A stretch of DNA of 64,000 nucleotides from Glandiceps talaboti (GCF_964340395.1 NC_135552.1:15563194-15627193); one strand, 5' to 3'; shown: positions 46,800 to 59,207, numbered from the stretch's first letter. Notes: generated by a model from the sequence alone, not told the origin. Numbers and translations are program-made.

Positions 46800-47380
46800 G
46801 TCGATACACTTCACAGACTGTTACGTTGACGGGGGTGAAATCGTGACTGTGGGACGCCTTGGTGTTATAACCGGCCCCTCTTCTCGTGGGTCTAAAAACG
46901 TGTGTCCTAATCTTGGTGTGTGTGTGTGCCCGTGTGTGTATTTTTCACTGTTCGTACGTGCCATAACAAACGCAACAAATCCTACTACCGAGCTGACAGC
47001 TCCCGTACACTTATAACAGTCCATAACGACGTAAACTTAAGACACCAACTATGCCAACGAACAGTGGCATATATTCTCTAAAAAGGGCCGAAGTACAGAG
47101 AGAGAAAATCTCAGCTATCCTCGGCAAGGCCCTTGTAGAAATTTTGTCTCGGATCCTTTTCTCGAGAAACACACAGGTACAGTTGAGCTGGTTTTAGAAA
47201 TCAGACGACTGTATCTCGCAACAATCACTGTTTTTACGCTTAACTGTCGGCTTGTTTCTTTCCAGATCTCTTGTTATGTGGTAATATATCATAAATATGT
47301 ATAACGCCTACCTGATATGCTGAAGTAATGTGAAAATTCCTTCAAGAACGCCGCTAAAGCGATGACTTTTCTGAGCTCAC
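46800..47380. promoter_or_regulatory. CpG-island-like segment at a change of CpG regime
   Basis: About 30 CpG in 600 bases, close to expectation, against a handful per 600 in the preceding 5 kb. The minus strand has an ATG frame at 47024-46821 starting MDCYKCTGAVSSVVGFVAF. A promoter or unmethylated island is likely; direction unknown. Confidence 0.45.
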
Positions 47381-47391
47381 CGCCATGATAG

Positions 47392-47692
47392 CTAAAAATA
47401 AGCCCAGCTCAACATTGAGATCGCCATTGCAATGTACCACGTGACACATGCTAACCAATCATGACCTAGACTAGACGTTCTATTTTTAGTCAGGCATACA
47501 ATAACATGATTGATGTTACATTTAGCGATAGGAGCATACACGAACCGAATTTGCAATAATAATGAGCTCTCGTAGCCTATTTTTAAAACATCCTGCCATA
47601 TTGCCTTCGCTTCTCTGAGTCTTCCGTCGTTGAATTCCCAAATCAAGCATGCATGCATTCGTGCTAAAGCTTTTAAAATATTATTAACAATC
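47392..47692 (-). CDS. candidate exon, helical HAT/TPR-like sequence
   Basis: A strong acceptor (TTTGATTGTTTGTTTCCAG) opens a frame reading VNNILKALARMHACLIWEF, then NDGRLREAKAIWQDVLK, then IGYESSLLLQIRF, open to a TAG at 47392. The A-x4-WEF-x2-G-x4-AxxIW pattern resembles one HAT or TPR helical hairpin. The real 3' boundary is unclear; several GT donors are possible after LQIRF. No partner exon identified. It lies among MEF2-like sites, so coding and regulatory readings compete. Confidence 0.33.
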
Positions 47693-47765
47693 CTGGAAAC
47701 AAACAATCAAAACCATTTTAGATTCCGGCTAAAAAACTATGTGGCACACATAATTCTATTTTTAG
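47392..47765. promoter_or_regulatory. cluster of four MEF2-like sites
   Basis: CTAAAAATAA (47392-47401), CTATTTTTAG (47480-47489), CTATTTTTAA (47577-47586) and CTATTTTTAG (47756-47765). Two are perfect matches to the MADS-box consensus YTAWWWWTAR. AT-richness makes single sites common; four in 374 bases is unusual. Confidence 0.35.
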
Positions 47766-48199
47766 TAACACTTTTTTAGCCACAAGGACAGCGGGTATAT
47801 ACTGTAATAGAAATGTGTGACCTTCAGTAAATGAAAATCAAATAAGTGTGACTTTGCTAATGTATACAGTATGGACATATTCCCTACATATTTCCGTGTT
47901 ACGGGTTTTGTACAGTAATATTTAGCCCATAGTACAGCCGTATTGCATTTTTAAAATGTGTAGGGTATGCACACTTTTAAGTGCGGCTTATTGCATGTAC
48001 AGAGAAAAACATAGACACAAATAGGGTTCGAATTTATAACCAGCACAAATTTGTTATTATTTCATCGTACATAACGGAGTCAACGGACGCGCTTGGGGAA
48101 TATATGGGTTGGCTTTCGTGTAAATACAATCCTCATTTTTTGGCGATGTCTTTTACAATAGGGAGTGACAGGTCAATGGACAGATCAATATTACCATGG

Positions 48200-49240
48200 C
48201 AACCATTACAATATATTATTTTCATCTCCGCCTTTTAGTTTATATTCTATAAAAAATTATACGAAGTGTTTAAAAGAATTTCAATTAATAAGTTATCGCA
48301 CAAATTAACATTTAAAATTGACTGAGAAACAATTTCAAAGCTGTAAATGATTTAATTTTTCTCGTGGCGGTCGTTGGCATTCTATAGTGACCGACTCTCG
48401 TTAAATCAGGGTGTGATATCAGTAACAGTTGAGAACGACTCTCTCCAATCTCCCAAGCGAAATTTTAGAAATAACCTCAATCTAATCTGATCGACAAGTG
48501 CTGGTTTTTTAAAATATATATTTTGGGTCACCTCCAGAAATTATCATTTCTACAGAAACATGGACAAGTCGTAATATGTCGTATTGAAACATTGCAAATG
48601 GGGGAGAGGGAGGGGGGGTTCTAAAATTAGAATATTTAGTATTAAGGCGGTTGTGCTCATACATGTTATAAGAGTGACATATATCCCGACTAAGGTGGAA
48701 TGTTTCTCTGTAGGCCTAACCTGGATCCGCTTTACCGTAGAACAGGTCAGTTTGAACACAAGGCTGAACACAACAACAGCAAGTTATTGTTTTCAATAAA
48801 TCACACATGTTGCACCTATAAAAAGAGGATTTTTGGAACTAGTTTCTTCGACGTAAATTGAATTGTTATTTATGTTTTCCTATCCTAGATGTTTACGGAG
48901 TGATTGTTATTTTTAGCTATGATATATCTTTGATATTGTTCAGCGACCAGCTGTCGCTTTTTAGGACAGCGGTTCACTTTTTATAACCAATAGACATATT
49001 TAAATGATTGATCTGTATCAATTGATTTATTTCTGACTTACCGCCCATGTAATATATAATATTGCATCAAATTATATCATGTCAGTCTAGCCACACACAA
49101 TCATAGCCATATCAGTGTCTCCATATTATGTAATAATGTACGATTAGGCAAAAATTAACAACATGTTTGTTTCCCATGACACGACTTCAGAAAATAGGGT
49201 AGGTATGGGGCGGGATTTTATTTTATTTTACATTTTTTTT
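48200..49240. other. non-coding stretch
   Basis: CpG-normal unique sequence; nothing further recognised. Confidence 0.4.
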
Positions 49241-49242
49241 AA

Positions 49243-49411
49243 TTACATGCACTTCGACCCAAAGACATGATACTCGTTGGTCACAATACACTCCAGTAAA
49301 AACTGATGAGGTGTATTAATGTAAGCAGTAAAATGAAGACAAAATGACATCGTTTCTCTCTGGAATGTGTGGGTTATTTTACAGTCACCAAAAATACTTT
49401 GGCACCAAGAT
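49243..49411 (-). CDS. candidate terminal exon (56 codons plus stop)
   Basis: A very good acceptor (TACTTCTGTTTCCCCCGTAG) opens a frame reading SWCQSIFGDCKITHTFQRET, then FCLHFTAYINTPHQFLLEC, then VTNEYHVFGSKCM and TAA. AATAAA occurs about 20 bases after the stop (reverse complement of 49215-49230), which would give a very short 3' UTR. No family recognised; composition is somewhat Cys- and His-rich. Confidence 0.33.
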
Positions 49412-49449
49412 CTACGGGGGAAACAGAAGTAAATTGTCATAATGCCACC

Positions 49450-50380
49450 TTTTTGCGTGTGAAAGATGTTTGGGGTCGGTGGCTTAAACTAGGGTCGGTC
49501 AGGTTATGGGTAACACACTATTTTTTTTATATGGCCTAATTATAATTGTCTGTATGTCATTACGCTATAGGTGGCGGCAACATATGCATAATCGGGCATA
49601 TGTTATTTTGATAACTTAGAATCCAGTCTCGTGTCATGATCATATTTAAGTTCTTAAAGAGATGCAAATCCGAGCATAACTCATGCAATCAAACTGATTT
49701 ATTTGACAGAAATAATTCTGCTGTACACAAAGTCAGACAGCCCTTTCCAAGGGGCTGAAAAAATACCCCTGAAAATAGTGATTATTAAAAAAAAAGACAT
49801 GAGAAAAACCCAATTACGTTGATGTACAAGGCGGGAAAGAAAACAACACAGCGTAATAAAAAAAAAACGAGGATCAATAGTACGATGTTAAACGAGGAAA
49901 TGTCTAAGTGTGCAGTGATAATAAAAAATACAATTGGAGGCTGTCGAATCTCAGGCTATAAATAGACGGCAATAGCAATAAAAGGGGCTGGGAAAACTAA
50001 TTGGACTGACATGTTTTCTTGTACTGCTACAAAATATTTTGACGACTTTCCATATATATTGTGTACGTGAACTGAGATATTTTAAGGAAGCAATATGGGC
50101 GTTGTTGAGTCACCAAACAGGTAATAATTCATCAACTGTGCACTGATACCATTCGAGGAACACAACTGCACACCGTGCGGCCGCTAGCCAAAGGCTGGAA
50201 TGGCCTAGCTAATATTCTGTATGTGTATGTTTACGTCTTGATTGTAGAGTTTGCTTGCGATCGTTTTAGCTTGTTTATATGCCCTTTGAGGTCTGACAGA
50301 GCATAGATGGTTCATGTAGATGGGTCAGACAAGGAGAGGATATCTGCATTGGATAATAGTTTTCTTCAATTATTTTTTTC
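49450..50380. other. non-coding stretch
   Basis: Unique sequence with a NotI-like GCGGCCGC at 50177-50184. No exon called. Confidence 0.4.
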
Positions 50381-51044
50381 TTACAACGACCTTCTACCAA
50401 CTGTATCCCTTAGCCTGTCTCTTAAGCTACTGTCAGCAAGTTTCACTATTGATCACAGTGTAATCTTTTACTCCCTGACGTTCAATTGTAAACAAATTGT
50501 TGATAGGAAACAAGGCTGGCTTGTCACTCCACATATAATATGACACACATACATACCCTCATTCACTCACTCACTCACTCACTCACTCACTCACTCACTC
50601 ACTCACTCACTCACTCACTCACTCACTCACTCACTCACTCACTCACTCACTCACTCACTCACTCACTCACTCACCCACCCACCCACCCACCCACCCACCC
50701 ACCCACCCACCCACCCACCCACCCACCCACCCACTCACTCACTCACTCACTCACTCACTCACTTGACTCAGATGGTAAACAAAGAATGCCAACATTTGAT
50801 GTTAAATTAGCAACTAGAACACAATACAACATTGCAATTTTGTTTATCATACCAGATTAGATATCCCACAGTGTTGATATCCTGGAGACTCTACTTAAAA
50901 CTCCACTGGTGAAATGTACACATTAGGGAGGGAAAGATTACACTGTGATCACTCACAGACAAGTAAGAAACCTTGCTGCTAGTAGGTAGTTTTAGCACAG
51001 CATGAGACAGGCTAGGAGATACAGTTGGTCGAACATCGTTGTAA
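50381..51044. mobile_element. MITE family J, copy 1, expanded by an internal microsatellite
   Basis: Terminal arms of about 110 bp ('ccaactgtatcccttagcct' ... 'aggctaggagatacagttgg') and an interior collinear with 55233-55718. It is 178 bases longer because of the array at 50561-50764. Confidence 0.9.
50561..50764. repeat. (CTCA)n-(CCCA)n-(CTCA)n microsatellite inside MITE J
   Basis: About 200 bases of ACTC units switching to ACCC and back. The sister element at 55.4 kb has only 'actctcgcaattcacacaga' at this position, so the array was born within the element. Confidence 0.95.
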
Positions 51045-51047
51045 TTC

Positions 51048-51310
51048 GCTCAGCCAAGGAACACACGGGTGGCCTAAAGGCTAAAAGGGCCTTGTTACTA
51101 AGAGTCACTAAACCCTTAGGTAACGAATATTTGTTCCTGCTGAATGAGGAAAAATACTGAGGAATAATACCTCCTCAAGAATTGAAACGTTTTGACTCAT
51201 ATTATTGACATTGCAGAACAATTGACATAGACCCTGAATGGCATGACGTAAGAACTACCAGGATCATATTTTCTGTTCAAAGACAATTGCTTGGCTGGTG
51301 CACGGTATAA
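51048..51310 (-). mobile_element. dispersed repeat family B, copy 4, abutting MITE J
   Basis: Contains the 'cagccaagga' module, CTTAGGTAACG, 'tgctgaatgaggaaaaatac' and the minus-strand tail ('gcatgacgta', 'tggctggtgcacggtata'). The expected outer arm is missing exactly where MITE J ends, so J may have inserted into it. Confidence 0.75.
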
Positions 51311-51898
51311 ATACAACAGATTGTACCATGTCAGATAAGGTTTCAAATACACAATTAATGGTGTTCCATAACGTATACACATCACCATAAAGCCGACCAA
51401 TTAACTGATAAATGTATTTTTTTTTTTTTAAAAATCCAAACATGTCCAATAAAAATAATAATATTAATAATGTGAATTTATAATGTGCCTTTCTTCCTAG
51501 AGAGCTCACGGTGCTCACAAATATATATATTTTGTCGATAAGTCACCAAGTGCGCGATCCTAGGGCAATTAGCATTCGTCTATGTCTAAGTGAGTATTGT
51601 TGCTTTCAGGCAAATAAGGATAAGGATTCCTTATCTAATGGAGACTAGTCATTGGCCTAGGAGTGAACACTGTATGTTATATAGTACACGTGTATTTTGA
51701 TCATGGTTTATTTTCCCTTATGTAAAATATCGTCATTGGCTAAATTCGTGAATTTGACAGAGAACTTCACCAACTAACCAATTTCTTCTTGTAGATTACA
51801 TTATGCAGATTAGCTGTCAGGAAACATAGATAATCCTGTTAATTGAAATAATTAATTGACAATAAACAAATAAGAATCGGCCGTCGAGTGATATCATG

Positions 51899-52054
<156 letters not shown>

Positions 52055-52470
52055 TTTTGCCAATATTAGTGTAAAGACATGTCATATGTACATCTTAGAG
52101 TTAGATAGTACCAAATTGAGAAACTTTTATATGAATAAATATAAGAACCCAAATGCCTATGGTCGCACTCGTGTGAACTTGTGTCTTATAAACTCTTATC
52201 TTATAGCGTTGACAGGCTGACGCATGTGAACTTTCTCTGTGACCCCAGACGCCAACAACCGCGATTTTTAGGGTACACCAAATAATTCTATCATTGAATT
52301 GTTCATTTCCTATGCCCGAGAGTGACCCCTACAATTCTCCCGGCCTGGCTACTCGTAATGATTTACTATGTTTCAGTAAGTAGAATATCATAAAATAATG
52401 CTCCATATAAAACAAAGATAACGCAAAACAAGAAATGGCTATGTCCGAACTACGCTCCTTTAGTAAGGCT

Positions 52471-52740
52471 TTACTACCAAACCAGAGTGACTCTAGAGTT
52501 TCAATTTGGCGCCACGGTGTTTTTAACGTCTCACACAACATTACGAATTACATAAAAGAAAATCACTGTCCAACAAGTTGTATTACTGTTCACAGTGAGA
52601 TAAAGTGTAAAATGTGCGCGTGCGCGCTATCAGTGCCTGTATTTTGTTTTATATAATTTGTGACAAAAAACGTTGTGTGAGACGTTAAAAACATCGAGCT
52701 GTCTAACTGAAACTCTATAGTCACTCTAGTTTGGTAGTAA
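52471..52740. mobile_element. MITE family K, 270 bp with ~90-bp inverted arms
   Basis: TTACTACCAAAC...GAGTGACT.TAGAGTTTCA...TTTTTAACGTCTCACACAAC on the left is mirrored at the right end (TTGGTAGTAA at 52731-52740). CG-rich centre (GTGCGCGTGCGCGC). The 73-codon plus frame across it is not a gene. Confidence 0.9.
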
Positions 52741-52749
52741 CTGTGTTTT

Positions 52750-53810
52750 ATGTTTTAAGGTAGTACTAAAAATAGCACAAATGTTTCCATGGCTACAACG
52801 TGATTGTGATTACATATTCCCACAACAATTTTCAAATATCACAGAAATAAATCTTTTTACACTCATGTCTCCTATCGAAGGGGTTATTGGCATCAGTAAA
52901 AAAAAAACAAGACCTGGTTATTGCAACGTAATCTAATATATTATATGTTGAAACATAAGCTCGACACTAATAATTTGATATTTAATTCATAGCCGTCCTT
53001 GATGGGCACTGGTGCGTCTATCTGTTATTTTACAGTTATTTATAAAAAAAAATTAGTTACTTTCACATGAGTTGAAGACAAGGTTGGTCAAAACTGGGTG
53101 TAGGCGTATCTGTATGTACACATCACAAACATAATGCGCTGCAGAACAAATACATTTGATATTGTTGACATGCAGTAGACACTTAAAAAAAAATAATGAC
53201 TGCCGCAAATAGCCATAAATATACAGATGAGACATGCAGAAGTAAAAACGCCTCTAACTGCATATAATACTATAAGGTATCAATGTATTTTTAGATATGG
53301 CAAGTCGCTGGTATTTTTTTTTTAAAACCACATGGTGAGAATGAAAGTGTGTTGCAAAGTAATGGTTGCTGATGACGTCACGGTTATGCAAATGTGACGA
53401 GCTTTTCGGTAAGAGCGTACTGTTTGCTCATTTACACTCACACGAGGAAATGTTTATGTGTCATTATTACATTCAGCTAGACAAAAACAATTTGCTGACG
53501 TATTTAGTTTGTCTGAAATCTATACATGTAGTAAAGCGATGTATAAACACGCAAATGAGTTTAAATTTAGCAACAAACGATCGATCGATCGAAATCATAG
53601 CTAATTAGATTAAACCCACATCTATTTTCACTATTAAAAAAAATCGATGACCCCTAAAATTCATTAGGAATGTTAGATTGTTCCAGAAAGGAGAATATTG
53701 AAGGTACACATTGTAAACAATGAATATACATGCATGGTCCACGGAATTAATTTCTTATTATTGCAAAGAGTTATTAGCTTGATTATAATTATCCTAATGA
53801 TCGTTCATAG
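52750..53810. other. non-coding stretch
   Basis: Unique sequence. A full CRE (TGACGTCA) lies at 53373-53380 in a CpG-richer patch, and GATCGATCGATCGA at 53579-53592. Confidence 0.4.
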
Positions 53811-53814
53811 ATCA

Positions 53815-54985
53815 TACATGTACTGTAAGTGACGGGTCTTTCTTATATCTGTTGCACTGTAAATACATTACACAATGTCCTTTCCTATCATACATGTACT
53901 GTAAATACATTACACAATGTCCTTTCCTATCATACATGTACTGTAAATACATTACACAATGTCCTTTCCTATCATACATGTACTGTAAATACATTACACA
54001 ATGGTCTCTGTTATCATACATGTACTGTAAGTGACGGGTCTTTCTTATATCAGTTGCACTGTAAATACATTACACAATGTCCTTTCCTATCATACATGTA
54101 CTGTAAATACATTACACAATGTCCTTCCCTATCATAGATGTACTGTAAATACCTCACACAACGTCCTTTCCTATCATAGATGTACTGTAAATACATTACA
54201 CAATGTCCTTTCCTATCATAGATGTACTGTAAATACATTACACAATGTCCTTTCCTATCATAGATGTACTGTAAATACATTACACAATGTCCTTTCCTAT
54301 CATAGATGTACTGTAAATACATTACACAATGCCCTTTCCTATCATAGATGAACTGTAAATACATTTCACAACAGCCTTTCCTATCATACATGTACTGTAA
54401 ATACATTACACAATGTCCTTTCCTATCATAGATGTACTGTAAATACATTACACAATGTCCTTTCCTATCATAGATGTACTGTAAATACATTACACAATGT
54501 CCTTTCCTATCATAGATGTACTGTAAATACATTACACAATGTCCTTTCCTATCATAGATGTACTGTAAATACATTACACAATGTCCTTTCCTATCATAGA
54601 TGTACTGTAAATACATTACACAATGTCCTTTCCTATCATAGATGTACTGTAAATACATTACACAATGTCCTTTCCTATCATAGATGTACTGTAAATACAT
54701 TACACAATGTCCTTTCCTATCATAGATGAACTGTAAATACATTACACAACAGCCTTTCCTATCATAGATGTACTGTAAATACATTACACAATGTCCTTTC
54801 CTATCATACATGTACTGTAAATACATTACACAATGTCCTTTCCTATCATAGATGTACTGTAAATACATTACACAATGTCCTTTCCTATCATACATGTACT
54901 GTAAATACATTACACAATGTCCTTTCCTATCATACATGTACTGTAAATACATTACACAATGGTATCTGTTATCATAAATGTACCG
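53815..54985. repeat. minisatellite, 42-bp unit, ~28 copies with two marker variants
   Basis: The unit reads 'tgtactgtaaatacattaca' plus 'caatgtcctttcctatcata' plus 'ga'. A variant with 'agtgacgggtctttcttata' occurs at 53827 and 54029. Since 42 is divisible by three, frames remain open for 300 codons on minus. Early units carry 'catacatg', later ones 'catagatg', so the array grew in blocks. Confidence 0.97.
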
Positions 54986-55232
54986 TCAATAAATTACACA
55001 GCGTTCTATCGTTCGTAATGTCAAGTGCGATAGTTCGTGAAGTCTACAGATAGGCTAAGGTACTAGTATATTGATATGTTCGATTTATCACCAAGATTGC
55101 TACATATAACAGTTTTCTTTTCTCGATGATCGTAACGACAATCATTAAAATAGATTTTGATTCGTCAGGACAGTGAACCTTAACGCAATCGATTCAGATT
55201 TGGAATGTTTTCTATTCCAAGACCTCCGACCC

Positions 55233-55718
55233 ATGTACAACAATGTTTGACCAACTGTATCTCTTAGTCTGTCTCAAGCTGTGCTGATACTACATACTAG
55301 CAGCAAGTTTCTCTATTGATTACAGTGTAATCTTTCACTCCGTGATGTTTACTTGTAAACAAATTGTTGATAAGAAACAAGGCTGGTTAGTCACTACAAG
55401 ATAATATGACACACATATACACTCTCGCAATTCACACAGACTAATAAACAAACAATTCCAACATTTGATGTTAAATTAGCAACTACAACACAATACATCA
55501 TTGCAATTTAGTTTGTTATACCAGATTAGATATCCCACGGTGTCGCTATCCTGATGACTCTACTTAAAACTCCACTGGTGAAATGTACATTTTATTAAAT
55601 ATCAGGGAGTGAAATATTGCACTGTGATCAATAGAGAAACTTGTTGAGTACTAGTAGGTAGTTTTAGCACAGCTTGAGACAGACTAAGAGATACAGTTAG
55701 TCGAACATTGTCGTACAT
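55233..55718. mobile_element. MITE family J, copy 2 (486 bp)
   Basis: Arms 'atgtacaacaatgtttgacc' plus 'aactgtatctcttagtctgt' and their complement at 55630-55718. Defines the family with the copy at 50.4 kb. Confidence 0.93.
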
Positions 55719-55742
55719 TTATATCCCTTCATTCCACACAGC

Positions 55743-55998
55743 TCTAAAATGACCATATGGATGAGAATTGGGGTATTTATTTTCGATTCTCCGTTATAAA
55801 ACAACTCTGCTATGTTTTCTACGTAATGACAATATGAAATAAGATACACCAAGTCCTTATTTATAACTCAATTCATTAAGTTACAAATTAGACCTCGGTC
55901 GATGTTCTTTCCCATTTTTTTTTCTAAGTAGGCAAACATGATAAAGTTATTTTATAAATAAAAAATCCGAAAGTAATTATCAATGTGTCATCCGCATA
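55743..55998. mobile_element. MITE family C, diverged copy
   Basis: Left arm 'gaccatatggatgagaat' and 'ggtatttatttt' with a decayed mirror image at 55940-55998 ('aaaaatccgaaagtaattat', 'gtgtcatccgcataatcac'). Lies 25 bases from MITE J copy 2. Confidence 0.75.
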
Positions 55999-55999
55999 A

Positions 56000-56680
56000 T
56001 CACTTTATCATAGTGATGTCAACTATATTGCCGTTATTTGTCAATAGCCAACTGCGCATGTTCAGATACAAAAGACTCGTGGGATTGTTTGTTGTTAACA
56101 CTGTCATTATTATTGTCGAAGTTGGTGGAGGGTCTATGAAAAATCAATGTGGGATGATGGGTAAAAAACAACTGCCATTTCAATCGTGACATGGCGAAAT
56201 TCATGGAAACCGTTTTTTGGGGGTTTTTGGGGTGGTTTTTTTGCAGGGGTAAGGAGGACAATTTTCTATGGTCTGAGCAAACAAGCGCGTTACGGTGCTG
56301 AGTAGAAAGATGATTTATGGATCGTTATTTTTTGCCAGTGAAATGATTTATTAGCTAATATGGGTTGGGTTGGGGTTGTTTTAATATGATATATTTGAAA
56401 CAACAAGATATCAGACAATCAAGACTTCTGTGGTGGTACTACTAGTTCTAACTATACTATACAAGCACTCAAGTAACAACATGTTATGAATTGAAAAAAA
56501 AAAAACAGGCTAAAAACGTGAACAGACATGAATTTGCAATAAATCTCAAATGAAAATTCAATAATATGGAATTAAACATGTTTTCGTTCAGAAATTGTCC
56601 GTAAAATAGCCGTGTTACGAGTGTTTTCTACCTTTTTATAGATTTAAAGAGATTAAGTAAATGACAATATTAATGATAGT
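56000..56680. other. non-coding stretch
   Basis: CpG-normal. A GGTTTTTTGGGG-rich patch (56210-56245) is the only compositional oddity. Confidence 0.4.
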
Positions 56681-56689
56681 TTTTCGCTT

Positions 56690-56825
56690 CCTCACTCTGT
56701 GCTCAGACCGCTTTACAATTATTACCCCTTACTCGGCACAACACTCCTTTACACTTCCTCAACTCCCTGGGGAGCATACAATCCATTGCAGCTTTTATAA
56801 GGGCATAAAGATTCAAATGTGAGGA
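56690..56825 (-). mobile_element. SINE 3' fragment, same family as 17.3 kb
   Basis: Shares 'ctcagaccgctttacaatta', 'cttcctcaactccctgggga' and 'gcatacaatccattgcagc' with 17307-17410. The tRNA-like head is absent. Confidence 0.85.
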
Positions 56826-56939
56826 TAGTATATGTCATCGCCCTTCAAGCTACAGGGCAAAAGTGTGGCTTGTTTTCTCATTGTCGCACAGGAAGCCCAG
56901 GAGCCCAGTGTTATAAATAAACAAACAAGAAAACAGGAA

Positions 56940-57037
56940 ATATACATACATACATACATACATACATACATACATACATACATACATACATACATACATA
57001 CATACATACATACATACATACATACATACATACATAA
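56940..57037. repeat. (ATAC)n tetranucleotide, 24 units
   Basis: Perfect array. Overlapping frames are artefacts. Confidence 0.97.
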
Positions 57038-57655
57038 CATATTGTTCTAGTAATGTATGATATATATTGAGTAAAGAATTAAAGGGTAAACCATGTTCAA
57101 GCCACACATTACTGTAATGAAATCGTATGATATGTCACCACTCAATAAATCGTCATATTTTAGGGGGAAACTGTTTCCCTTTTTATAGCATTGCTTCGCA
57201 AGGCATTTGCAAGGTGTAAGCTTATAAAAACCTTAGAGCTGAAACTAATCTCTCCGTATTTCGTATCAAATCTAAGTTTTTAAGACATAGATGTACAAGA
57301 AGTAATTCGTAATCCGTACTTTACTTTGTAATGTATACTACATAACCCCCTCATTGACCCCCATTTGACCCTCATTACGTCGACCTGTTAACACTGATCA
57401 GTGACAAATAGGTAGGTCATTATTGACACAGCAAACAGCTGACATGAAAAGAGAGACTTGGTGACTGAATCTACAGCTAAAATAGAAAGCACTCGCAATA
57501 GACAATATAACATGTACATTTAGGATCGAAGTGGATCGTTTTGCAAGTTGAGGTTGTTTATAATTACTTTAAAAAAATAATAAACACTTTTTTATACTGA
57601 TGAACACCACATGTTTGTTATTTTAAATATTTAGCTGAATTAGTGTAACCAAAAC

Positions 57656-58277
57656 TACTGGTAGAATTAACAGACTGTCCGTTTTGCTAGGTTGTGACAG
57701 AAAAGTAATCATGTTGGTTATCAGTTGGAAAGTAAACATATTTAACCCCATAAAACTCATTGAGACCATGTGTGGTCATTTACAGTGTCAGTTTACCCTC
57801 TTGTCTAGCTGTGGACTCAAACTTCATTAATTACTAGTATCACATCACACATGCACACATACACACACAGAGTTTTACACAACAAAATTCTTCATAAAGT
57901 TAATTTATAGTTCGATTTTTTATTATTTTGATAATGATTAAAGCTTAACAAATTAAACTTCCTTTATGTTGTCATTATTTAATAACAAAATAAAGCAATA
58001 AACCATTAATATCAACTTTTAATAGTGAAACTTTTACAACCCATAACACCAAAGTAAAAAGTTTTCTGCATGGACCACAATCGTTTATACCATCCAAACA
58101 CTGTGTATATATGTATGTGTGTTGTGATACTATATTAATGAAGTTTGACACTAAAATGACCACACATGGTCTCAATGAGTTTTATTGGGTTAATTGTTTA
58201 CTTTCCAACTGATAACCAACAGGGTTACTTGTCTGTTACAACATAGCAAACCGGACAGTCAGTTAATTTCTACAGTA
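57656..58277. mobile_element. MITE family L, ~620 bp with ~200-bp inverted arms
   Basis: Left 'agactgtccgttttgctagg', 'ttggttatcagttggaaagt' and 'aaactcattgagaccatgtg' are mirrored at 58120-58277. The centre is AT-rich and non-coding. The left arm carries a 28-base insertion (after 'gtgtcagttt') absent from the right. Confidence 0.93.
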
Positions 58278-58285
58278 TCTCTTCG

Positions 58286-58385
58286 GTCACAATGCTGCTT
58301 TGTTCAGTGGTAGAAGTACAGCTTTGATCATGAAACGTTCCCTCTCCTGTGAGTGTCGTGGAGGGCTCCCTACTGTCGCCGCCAT
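58286..58385 (-). CDS. first-exon-like frame beginning MAATVGSPP
   Basis: Minus strand ACACAACATGGCGGCGACAG: an ATG followed by Ala-Ala codons in CpG-rich context, typical of animal first exons, reading MAATVGSPPRHSQERERF. The frame stops after 32 codons without a convincing donor. It directly abuts MITE L. Low confidence. Confidence 0.18.
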
Positions 58386-58724
58386 GTTGTGTATAGTCTT
58401 CTGGCAAACGCTTCCTGGTTTACATGTAATAAAGACACAATGTGTGGCAATACTATGACTACAATATTGGTGACAATAGAAAACAATCTGCATAAGTATT
58501 ACATGTAACTACCCTCTAAAATTTGAATCAACAGTCACAATGGTTTACTTGGCAGTGAACACATATGTTTTGGAAAAATGGTTTAATATTGACTGCCTAT
58601 CAATAGCAAAATTGGCAATACAATAGTAAAATCTGGAATACTAGTAGCTGCTATGTCAACAGATGACCAAAACTCACGGTCATATTGTAAGACAAAATGG
58701 TGACATGATAAGATGTTTTCTACT

Positions 58725-58860
58725 AGTCTCGGTTACCCAGATTCTTGCAGCCGAGGGCTCTGCCTACGAAACATCCCCATGGCCCCAGGCGCTCTCCTGA
58801 ATGGTCTGGTAGAAGATCAGAGCTCCCAGTGGTTAGAGTGTTATATGCGTAACCGAGACT
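58725..58860. mobile_element. MITE family M, 136 bp with 12-bp perfect TIRs
   Basis: AGTCTCGGTTAC at 58725 and GTAACCGAGACT ending at 58860. The segment after the left TIR ('ccagattcttgc') also occurs at 44126. Confidence 0.85.
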
Positions 58861-59207
58861 AACACTCTACATATGATAAGACCTACATCGCATCGGAGCT
58901 TGATGACGACGAACCGAACAGATACTTGGGTGATTTTCTGTTTGTTTCAATTTCAAACACCTGCCTGTTACATTCTTCTCTATAGTGATATGCAGAGCAA
59001 CTGTATCGGCATGCCCACTTTCAGTGGTGACAGAGAACGCTATTTTGTTGCCATGAAATTGCAATGGTTGCCATGTAGTGCTGCATGGTTGCCATGAAAT
59101 GGCAGTGGTTGTTGTGATGGCGTGGCACATGATAGTTTGGTATATGGTGATGGTTGTTGTGTAATGATGGTGGTTGTCAAGTAATGATAATGGTTGTGAC
59201 GGTGTAT

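Noticed and set aside
54050-54952. 300-codon minus frame of YLQYIYDRKGHCVM repeats
   Set aside because: Translation of the 42-bp minisatellite.
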